DNA of 64,000 bases from an uncultured Oscillospiraceae bacterium. GTDB lineage: Bacteria > Bacillota > Clostridia > Oscillospirales > Oscillospiraceae. Below are positions 58,086 through 64,000 of this stretch, in pieces; position 1 is the first letter of the stretch, and every line of letters begins with the position of its first letter. Both the position numbers and the translations under genes were made by a program. The stretch is from assembly GCA_934660965.1 (NCBI GenBank), contig CAKUIM010000003.1, forward strand, positions 47,717 through 111,716, written 5' to 3'. The notes below the pieces were generated by a model. The model made no database searches. It was not told the origin of the DNA and worked only from the letters and a program-made list of their open reading frames with translations.

Positions 58086-60092
58086 CTACTGTATCTGCTG
58101 TGTCAACCCACTGTCGTCGTGGTCATCAGCCTTGTGGCCCATTGCCATGCGCTTCTCCTGCAGCCTGCGCCTGCGCTTCTTATCGATCTGGATGCTGGCG
58201 TAGATAGCAGGCTGGGCGGAGTTCTCCCGGAAGATACGGCTTATCTGATGGAGCATCCGAATGAGCACGGCCCCAACCGACGCGCCGGCAAAGTCATCTT
58301 GGTGGTCGATGAAATACTTTGCATAGGCGTTGCCCTGGGCGGCGGCCTGATTGAGATAGCGGAGCGCCTCCTCACGGTCCTGCTTCACTTCACGACCAAG
58401 CAGGAGGAGCTTGCCCAGCGTGTATTGGGCGTACTGGTTGCCTTGGGCAGCGGAGTCCTTCAGATACTGAATGGCCGTGTCCACATCTTTCGGTACACCA
58501 GCCGCCCCGGTAAGCAGCAGCTTGCCGAGGCGGTATCGTGCGTACTGGTCGCCCTGCTCCGATGCTTTTTGCAGCCACTCCCGCGCCTGCGGAAACTTGT
58601 CCTGCCCCAGCAGCAGCTTTCCGAGGGCGTAGGCGGAGCAGTCATTCCCGGCCTCAGCGGATCTCCGGAACCAATCCGCCGCCGCATCGAGGTCAACGGC
58701 CGCACCGAGTCTGTCCCGGTACGCCTTGCCCAACTGGTGCGCCGCCACTGAGTATCCTTCCTCCCACAGGCGGTGGAGAGTGGTCAGCGCCACGGCTTTC
58801 TCGCCGGGTTCGGTCTTTTCATCGTTCAGCAAAGCTTTCGCTTCCCGGTATTCCTGCACCTGCCGATAGAGCACCTTTCGACCCTCGTCACCATCGGCAG
58901 CAGTCGGTGCTTCCGGTTCTTCCTCGTCATTCATTTCATCATCTTCTGCGATGTCGCCCGCGAGGGGTGAGGTCATATCCGAGAGCCTGAGTGTCGCCCG
59001 AATGACCATGTTCCGCACGGACTTAAACTCCCGCTGCCGGGACAGCGGCAGACGCTCCGGCGGTGTCTGGTCATAGTCGATGCAGAGCTGTTCCCGGAGA
59101 TCCTGCCAGAGCGTGTATGCTTCCGCCACACGCACATCCTTCGCCAGCTTGTCCACGATCTCATCCACGATGCGCTTGACGCGCGGCGGCAGATACCCAT
59201 AGACTTTTCTGCCGGAGACCTCACCCAACCGTTTGGCCAGTTCAGCCACCAGCAGTTCCAGCTTGTCGTTCTCCAGACTCCCTGTTGCCATCTGCCCGAT
59301 GAGCGTTGCCATGCGGGACTCTGCCTCCTGCTGGAGCAGCGCCCGCAGCTCATCTTTTCTTTCGAAGATGTGCAGACGCTCGTCACGATAGACTGTGCTG
59401 ACCAGCGCGGACTTGATGTTGCGGATACCCTGCCTGGTGAGGTAGCCCTCCTTCGGGTCCGTGGAGAAAATGATCATGTGGACATGGAGGTGCTTCTCCT
59501 TTTCATGGAGCGCCGCGTACCACCTCAGATGGTCCGGGTGGATCTTGTAACCCTTGGCGATGTCCGTGATGGAGGACCGGATGAGCGCCTGCCAGTTTTC
59601 GAGGTTCGTATACCCCAGCCGTTCTGCATTTTCGCGAGGGAGCGAGATCACCGGTGTCCACACATTCCCTGGATGGTTTGCCACCTCCGACACTGCGGCT
59701 TCCAGAGAGCGCACCTTCCCGTGGGCATCCCACAGGCCATGCTCACCCAGCGACCGCACACCGGGGCGGTTGGCCACATAGCCCAGATAGTTTTCCCGGC
59801 AGCTCAGTGGCTCTATAAACTCCTCGTGGATCTGCTCGATGAGGTCGAAGGCGGTCTGCCGATTGGGTGTTCGTACATAGTCCTCATGCTCTGCCAGCTC
59901 CTTCGCCTCCGGGAAGCTGCGGAGCAGGCGCTTGATGTAGTCCTGCTGCTTCTGCGTGGCCGGTAGGCTGGCGTTGTCGTCCTTGAGAAGCTGCACGCCC
60001 TCACGGGTGGCGAAGTAGCGGGTACGGGACGCCAGGCGGGATGCGTTTGCGCCGCCCTTCATGTAAGGCGAGATAAAAATTAGCCGTGCCAT
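58086..60092 (-). CDS. MobP-family relaxase with C-terminal Sel1 repeats
   Basis: 668 aa. N-terminal relaxase domain (~1-300) with three-histidine metal motif HLHVHMIIFS near residue 205 and FISPYMKGG at the N-terminus, a MobP3-type feature. A helical middle follows, then three to four Sel1-like repeats (~455-590; GNDCSAYALGKLLLG, YARYRLGKLLLTGAA, YAQYTLGKLLLLG). The relaxase nicks oriT and pilots the strand. Sel1 repeats mediate protein interactions and are unusual here. The gene overlaps the RHH gene by 13 bp. Confidence 0.88.
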   Translation of the reverse strand: MARLIFISPYMKGGANASRLASRTRYFATREGVQLLKDDNASLPATQKQQDYIKRLLRSFPEAKELAEHEDYVRTPNRQTAFDLIEQIHEEFIEPLSCRENYLGYVANRPGVRSLGEHGLWDAHGKVRSLEAAVSEVANHPGNVWTPVISLPRENAERLGYTNLENWQALIRSSITDIAKGYKIHPDHLRWYAALHEKEKHLHVHMIIFSTDPKEGYLTRQGIRNIKSALVSTVYRDERLHIFERKDELRALLQQEAESRMATLIGQMATGSLENDKLELLVAELAKRLGEVSGRKVYGYLPPRVKRIVDEIVDKLAKDVRVAEAYTLWQDLREQLCIDYDQTPPERLPLSRQREFKSVRNMVIRATLRLSDMTSPLAGDIAEDDEMNDEEEPEAPTAADGDEGRKVLYRQVQEYREAKALLNDEKTEPGEKAVALTTLHRLWEEGYSVAAHQLGKAYRDRLGAAVDLDAAADWFRRSAEAGNDCSAYALGKLLLGQDKFPQAREWLQKASEQGDQYARYRLGKLLLTGAAGVPKDVDTAIQYLKDSAAQGNQYAQYTLGKLLLLGREVKQDREEALRYLNQAAAQGNAYAKYFIDHQDDFAGASVGAVLIRMLHQISRIFRENSAQPAIYASIQIDKKRRRRLQEKRMAMGHKADDHDDSGLTQQIQ

Positions 60093-60508
60093 GCATCATC
60101 CGGGATCTGACGCTGGATGTCCTGCACGTCCTCAAACCGGAGCTGCCCATTGATCCGCTTGACCTCGTCCACCACATAACCGCGCAGGGCCCGGCGGTCC
60201 TCCAATGTGTCCCGAAAGTGGGCGGCGATGGTGTGAGCCATGATTCCCTGCTCCACCGCCGACTTGAACAGCAGGCTGTTGAGCCGGTTGGCGTTGTTGT
60301 CGATGATCCCCCGCAGCGTCGTCACCAGCGCGTCGGAGAGATACTCGGTGGTATCCTCGGCGGAGAGATAGCCCATGTAGAAGTGCAGGGCCTTCTCGAT
60401 AAACTCGCTGCGAGTCTTGCAGTTGGCGCTCTCCAGCCAGCTATCCATGCGGTGGATCGCCGCAGGCGTGAGCCAGACTGCGGTCCGTTTTTTGTTTTCG
60501 TCATTCAT
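60080..60508 (-). CDS. ribbon-helix-helix relaxosome accessory protein
   Basis: 142 aa. N-terminal RHH domain (KKRTAVWLTPAAIHRMDSWL, TRSEFIEKALHFYMGYL), then a helical domain (~60-142). Such proteins bind oriT and recruit the relaxase. The start at 60508 has GGGAGG upstream; the longer frame to 60583 has none. First gene of the transfer operon reading left. Confidence 0.82.
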   Translation of the reverse strand: MNDENKKRTAVWLTPAAIHRMDSWLESANCKTRSEFIEKALHFYMGYLSAEDTTEYLSDALVTTLRGIIDNNANRLNSLLFKSAVEQGIMAHTIAAHFRDTLEDRRALRGYVVDEVKRINGQLRFEDVQDIQRQIPDDAWHG

Positions 60509-60899
60509 CTGTAAAACCTCCCGAAAATTGTGTGACACCGCGCAAAGCCGCACGGTGTCTTTGTTTTCTGTCCTGTCGACCACCTCGTCCGGCGAAAAAG
60601 CCGTTTTAGGTGGACCTTGGGCAAGTATCGGAAAAGCCCCGCACTGCGGGGCTTTGTGGGCGAGAGGGGGCGCTTTGCGACCACCTCTCTTTATCTTGTT
60701 AGATTATCGAACAGGCAAATTCTCAGCCCCGCCCCTCGGCAGTCTGTGCGAAAGCGGGGCCAAACGGCGCTCGAAGCTGCCTTGGGTGCAGGGGTGTCAC
60801 CCTGTCCCCGAAAGCCGCACACAGCGGCTCACAGGGGGGCAACAGCGGCAGAACGAGCGCAGCCGCCCACTGTGGGGCGGCTGCGTTTCCTGTGTCTGC
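60509..60899. other. possible oriT / leader region upstream of mob genes
   Basis: 391 bp, no gene. Inverted repeats: 10-bp AAAGCCCCGC/GCGGGGCTTT at 60633-60655; AGCCGC/GCGGCT at 60813-60829, 7 bp from a CAGGGGGGC run; 11-bp CGCAGCCGCCC/GGGCGGCTGCG at 60858-60885. Hairpins plus a C/G run just upstream of the relaxosome genes are the layout expected of oriT. Confidence 0.45.
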
Positions 60900-61340
60900 T
60901 CAGTTGGCTTGGTCTATCCATGCCTGCTTTTCCTTCGGTGTCTGCTCGATCCAATCCAGCAGGTTCTGCGACTCCTCCAGCCATTTTGCCATCTCGAACA
61001 TCTTTGTCCGGGCATATGGACTGCTCATCCGCAGGCTCGTTTCAAACAGATCCCAGATGTTGTCCAGTGTTTCAAGCCCACTGGCATTCATGGGCAGTTC
61101 TTCCTCCGGCAGCACGTGGGTCACTGTGCCGTTTTCGCCTGCGGCAAGGATCGCCTCCTGCTCCCGGTCCAGCAGAGAGATGACCTCCTGTGTATCTCCC
61201 ACGGGAATGCCCCACGCTGTGCCGATGAGTGAAATGCATTCTCTGTGAGACTGTACATCGAAGGTGGGGTGGAGTATCAGCAGTGCCAGCCCCTCTTTTG
61301 CAATGTTCATCTGCAGGTCCTTTGCGCTATCGATCGTCAT
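60900..61340 (-). CDS. hypothetical element protein, 146 aa
   Basis: 146-aa soluble acidic protein (MTIDSAKDLQMNIAKEGLAL ... LDWIEQTPKEKQAWIDQ). No motif or membrane segment recognised. SD AAGGAGG at good spacing before 61340. Likely a conserved accessory gene of the conjugative element. Confidence 0.6.
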   Translation of the reverse strand: MTIDSAKDLQMNIAKEGLALLILHPTFDVQSHRECISLIGTAWGIPVGDTQEVISLLDREQEAILAAGENGTVTHVLPEEELPMNASGLETLDNIWDLFETSLRMSSPYARTKMFEMAKWLEESQNLLDWIEQTPKEKQAWIDQAN

Positions 61341-61534
61341 GTTGTAGTCCTCCTTGTTTTTGATTCGGGTGTTGCCCGTGCCAACACAATCGCACAGCCC
61401 TGGCGTGAAAGCTATTCACGAAACCCAACAAAAAATCCGTGGTTGCTTTCGTGAAAAATCAATGGGACTGCGCCCATTGTGCGGCTTGCTCTGGTGCGGC
61501 GCTCTGCTCCTCACGGAGCTGCCGAGTGCCAGAC

Positions 61535-61567
61535 AAAAAAACGGGCCGTGCTGATCGGCACGGCCCG
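61535..61567 (-). terminator. terminator of HipA-like gene
   Basis: Perfect 10-bp GC stem (61542-61551 with 61558-61567), 6-nt loop, followed on the minus strand by TTTTTTT. Between it and 61340, a TTCACGAAA/TTTCGTGAA repeat lies at ~61414-61455. Confidence 0.9.
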
Positions 61568-61586
61568 CTGTATCGAGTGTTCGGTT

Positions 61587-62504
61587 TCACATCCCCAGCA
61601 ATGGGGAGCTGCGCTGCTCCTGCTCCAGCAGGAGATCCAAGCTGTAGTCCAGGATCTTCTCCTTGCGCTCGGTCAACATGGTCAGATAAAACTCACGCTG
61701 GATCGGGAGCAGCTCCGGGACGCTTTCGAGGAAGTCCCGGATCGCATTGAGGTCGATCCTCGGACAGATGCGCTTGAGTGCGTCGTTGCAGTCCGGGTCT
61801 TTCAGCGAGGAGATGTAGTAGAAGTACGGTATCTTCTTTCCATCTTCTTCGATAGAGGACGTTGGCAAATTATAGACGTACTGGTCGATCTCCGTCTCGT
61901 CCTGCAGCACGGTTTCCATCTTCTTTAAATCAAGCAGTGGGTACAGGCAGGAGCCGCAATCATAGATCGGCGCGAGCTCTACCTCCTGCTTTTCATCATC
62001 CACAAGGAGACCCCAGTTGCCGTTGTGCCGATTGGAGTTTCCGAGGAGCGCATCCGCGATAAACATATCCCAGAAAAAACGCCGCAGCTTATCCGCCGGA
62101 TAAGCACACTGCTCCTCGATGGCTTCCAGAATAGAGGACAGCTCTTTTACGTAACCGCTCTGCCCACTTTCGATGCAGGTATTTTTCAGTTGGGCAAACT
62201 CGATGAGCCGCTTGCCGTCCTCTGTGAAGTCCCGGCCGGCGACCACCAGCTTCGTCTTGCCGCGGCTGTCCGTATAGTTTCCGAGCAGGGTCTCCTGTGT
62301 TCGGAAGCCCAGCATCTCGAAAATATGACAGGCAACATACTCGATGATGCTGCCGTTGGCATAACTACTCTCCAGATATCCACCGGGTCGCGGAGGAAAC
62401 TTGAGCATATAGCTGTGCCCCTGATAGGTTATATTGATCTTGCGCCCGTTCACCCCGCCGTAGGCACGAAGACGGTCGACAGGGCAGTCGGTAAAATCGA
62501 TCAT
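61587..62504 (-). CDS. HipA/CtkA-like kinase-fold protein
   Basis: 305 aa. ATP-grasp region YMLKFPPRPGG (Lys near 34) and the catalytic-loop motif DALLGNSNRHNGNWGLL at ~150-166, followed by IYDCGSC (metal-site Asp). In typical HipA-like kinases the loop reads GNxDRHxGN; here the Asp is Asn, so activity is doubtful. SD AAGGGGGTG precedes 62504. HipA-like genes on mobile elements are candidate toxin or signalling modules; no HipB antitoxin is adjacent. Confidence 0.78.
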   Translation of the reverse strand: MIDFTDCPVDRLRAYGGVNGRKINITYQGHSYMLKFPPRPGGYLESSYANGSIIEYVACHIFEMLGFRTQETLLGNYTDSRGKTKLVVAGRDFTEDGKRLIEFAQLKNTCIESGQSGYVKELSSILEAIEEQCAYPADKLRRFFWDMFIADALLGNSNRHNGNWGLLVDDEKQEVELAPIYDCGSCLYPLLDLKKMETVLQDETEIDQYVYNLPTSSIEEDGKKIPYFYYISSLKDPDCNDALKRICPRIDLNAIRDFLESVPELLPIQREFYLTMLTERKEKILDYSLDLLLEQEQRSSPLLGM

Positions 62505-62599
62505 GGTCGTTCACCCCCTTATAGATATTTTGCTCTAAGATACCAGCGCACAGATAGTCCGTCAAGCAAAAAACGCGCACGGCCTTTTTGCCTGCGCGC

Positions 62600-63607
62600 T
62601 CACATCTGCATATCTGATGCCTGATCCTGTTCTTCCCGAAACTGCTGAGAGTAGTCGTGCAGACTCATGGCGGTCTGCTGCCGACAGAAGTCCTCCATCT
62701 TGCGGAGCAGGACTTCTTTTTCTGCCGCGTTCAGCGGATAGCTCCACTCCGACTCAGTACCGTCGCCCTTGCAGAGAGTTAACTCCAACGTATCGCACAG
62801 CCTGTCCTCCGCGATGTCGTAGTTGGCATAGATATTGAGCCAGTCATCGTTCTGGTCCGTGCAAACAAAGGTTCCGAAGGCAGCGTCCACGTCAAAGTCC
62901 GCATTCAAATAAAAATTGAGTTTTCCGTCGATCTCCATGATCTCCTCGCCGAAGGAAAAGTTGTGTGCGGAGAGGTGGCCCGCCGAGGTGATCTCTTTGC
63001 CCTCCAGATGATCCAGCAGCTTGCGCCACTGCTCCTTTGCCGGCGCGAAGTACGACCTTGCGGCATGGTAGGCTGCCGCAGACACATCCCGCATCGCCCA
63101 GGTCTGCCAACCGTTCATGATATGGACAGCGGAGAACGCGCTCTTATCAAAGTCTGCATCAAACACGCCGCGCACCTTGCCGGTGTTCTCCATGCGAAGG
63201 GCTGTCAGCGAATTGTATTCCTCTGCCGTGATGGGAGCACCGGCCGCGAACATTTTGATGAACCTGTCCGGCTTGTCCGCAGGCTCCTCCTTGAGGTAGC
63301 TTCGGAGCTTTTTACAGGCTTCCAGCAGTTCTTCACCCGGAGTCGTTTTGAAGTACCACTCCTGTCCGCCCTCAGTCACGTGGTATGCGGAGTAGGTGCG
63401 GGCGCCCTCCGCCTGCTCTTTTGCCAGACGTTTTTCTTCGTAGATCTCCCGGCTGATGCGTGCATATACTCGCTCCGGTAACTGGTTGCAGAGCTCATCG
63501 AGTACATTCTCCAGATGGTCCTGCAAGGTCTCATCCTTGAGATGCTTTTCGATGGCATCCCTCCATCGGCGGTCGATCCACAAAATAATTTCTTCCTGCT
63601 GTGCCAT
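62600..63607 (-). CDS. element-borne hypothetical protein, 335 aa
   Basis: 335 aa: a helical N-terminal half (MAQQEEIILWIDRRWRD, coiled through ~90), then a mixed region and a C-terminus rich in Asp/Asn (LNFYLNADFDVDAAFG, LNIYANYDIAEDRLCD). I do not recognise a domain. The start at 63607 follows the previous stop by 1 bp, implying coupling; the longer frame overlaps that gene. Confidence 0.6.
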   Translation of the reverse strand: MAQQEEIILWIDRRWRDAIEKHLKDETLQDHLENVLDELCNQLPERVYARISREIYEEKRLAKEQAEGARTYSAYHVTEGGQEWYFKTTPGEELLEACKKLRSYLKEEPADKPDRFIKMFAAGAPITAEEYNSLTALRMENTGKVRGVFDADFDKSAFSAVHIMNGWQTWAMRDVSAAAYHAARSYFAPAKEQWRKLLDHLEGKEITSAGHLSAHNFSFGEEIMEIDGKLNFYLNADFDVDAAFGTFVCTDQNDDWLNIYANYDIAEDRLCDTLELTLCKGDGTESEWSYPLNAAEKEVLLRKMEDFCRQQTAMSLHDYSQQFREEQDQASDMQM

Positions 63608-63608
63608 A

Positions 63609-63884
63609 TCAGCCGGCCTCCTTCGCTGCGGCCTCCACGGGCTTCGGCTCGCTGCTCTGCGCCTTGGGCGTGGCAGGCTTGACGGGACGCTTGGGCTTGG
63701 CCGCTGCGGGGCCAGCCTTACTGTCCAGATACTCCCGCAGAGGCTCCGGCACTGTCTGCTCGTAGAGCTGCTGGAGTGCGTCATCCATGCGGGCCTGCAC
63801 GGACGAGTGCTCCTTGCGGAGCGAAAATTCAAGGGCGTCGAGTTTGTCTCCATCAAAAGGGATGGTGATCGTTTCTTTCTTCAC
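63609..63884 (-). CDS. small DUF6103-like protein, 91 aa
   Basis: 91 aa: a conserved N-terminal half (MKKETITIPFDGDKLDALEF, SLRKEHSSVQARMDDALQQ) resembling RHH-like or DUF6103 proteins, then an Ala/Pro/Lys-rich tail. Start is GTG at 63884 with AGGAGG 6 nt upstream. Common on clostridial conjugative elements, so family assignment is likely but not proven. Confidence 0.65.
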   Translation of the reverse strand: MKKETITIPFDGDKLDALEFSLRKEHSSVQARMDDALQQLYEQTVPEPLREYLDSKAGPAAAKPKRPVKPATPKAQSSEPKPVEAAAKEAG

Positions 63885-63897
63885 GTTATACCTCCTG

Positions 63898-64000
63898 TCA
63901 CATTGTCATCTGCGGCCCCTGCAGAGCCTGTTCCATTTGCCGCTGCGGATGATCTGCCAGCGCATACCAACGGCCATGCTCGTCTCTTTTTAAGGACAGC
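63898..64000 (-). CDS. partial element gene (N-terminus outside window)
   Basis: The last 33 codons of a gene reading left into the window: LKRDEHGRWYALADHPQRQ ... MTM. Stop at 63898-63900, 13 bp before the next start codon. The family cannot be determined from this fragment. Confidence 0.55.
   Translation of the reverse strand, partial: LSLKRDEHGRWYALADHPQRQMEQALQGPQMTM

Overview
The window looks like chromosome of a GC-rich, anaerobic, spore-forming Firmicute of the Clostridia, most likely Oscillospiraceae/Ruminococcaceae. This is inferred from gene order and protein style, since no 16S rRNA is present. The left ~15.6 kb is conserved housekeeping DNA. The rest is accessory DNA, built from recombinase, surface-protein, defence-like and conjugation modules.

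Layout: (1) 1-15.6 kb. Nearly all genes read leftward: tig, clpP, clpX, lon and engB (protein folding, proteolysis and ribosome assembly), preceded by rplS, rbgA, rnhB, yraN, an M19 dipeptidase, thrC and a phosphoesterase. Upstream lie a SpoIVFA/SpoIVFB-like M23+M50 pair, an HMA metallochaperone and a rightward NSS-family sodium symporter. (2) 15.6-25.8 kb. A solitary pilin-like protein, a tiny promoter-terminator unit, a Bro-N protein, a HEPN-like/LMW-phosphatase/DUF1016-N/phosphoesterase cluster, three translationally coupled serine-recombinase genes, a sigma-r4-like protein and a candidate structured RNA. (3) 25.8-49.5 kb. A surface-protein island: three secreted SLH-domain proteins (564, 1064 and 3713 aa), HU-like and zinc-ribbon/AP2 proteins, small membrane proteins and a PAS-GAF-GGDEF-EAL c-di-GMP enzyme. 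(4) 49.1-50.3 kb. A tyrosine recombinase beside a small segment that carries a strong promoter and is bounded by inverted copies of a 12-bp core. (5) 50.4-52.5 kb. An AT-richer insert with a membrane protein and a TIR-domain protein, a candidate defence pair. (6) 52.5-64 kb. A canonical HU, a PepSY lipoprotein, then part of a conjugative or mobilizable element (HTH protein, TraG/VirD4, Toprim protein, MobP-type relaxase with Sel1 repeats, RHH accessory protein, possible oriT, HipA-like protein and small cargo ORFs).

The most notable system is at 49.1-49.5 kb. The promoter at 49389-49417 now points away from the Rrf2 / two small ORFs / 3713-aa SLH protein operon. Inversion between site C (49470-49481) and site A (49163-49174) would turn it toward that operon and also remove an intervening terminator. 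I read this as a phase-variation switch, currently OFF, for a giant surface protein, run by the adjacent tyrosine recombinase. A second recurring element is a double hairpin found four times (27.2, 32.4, 35.8 and 36.9 kb) between genes of the surface island; its pyrimidine arm can pair in two mutually exclusive ways.
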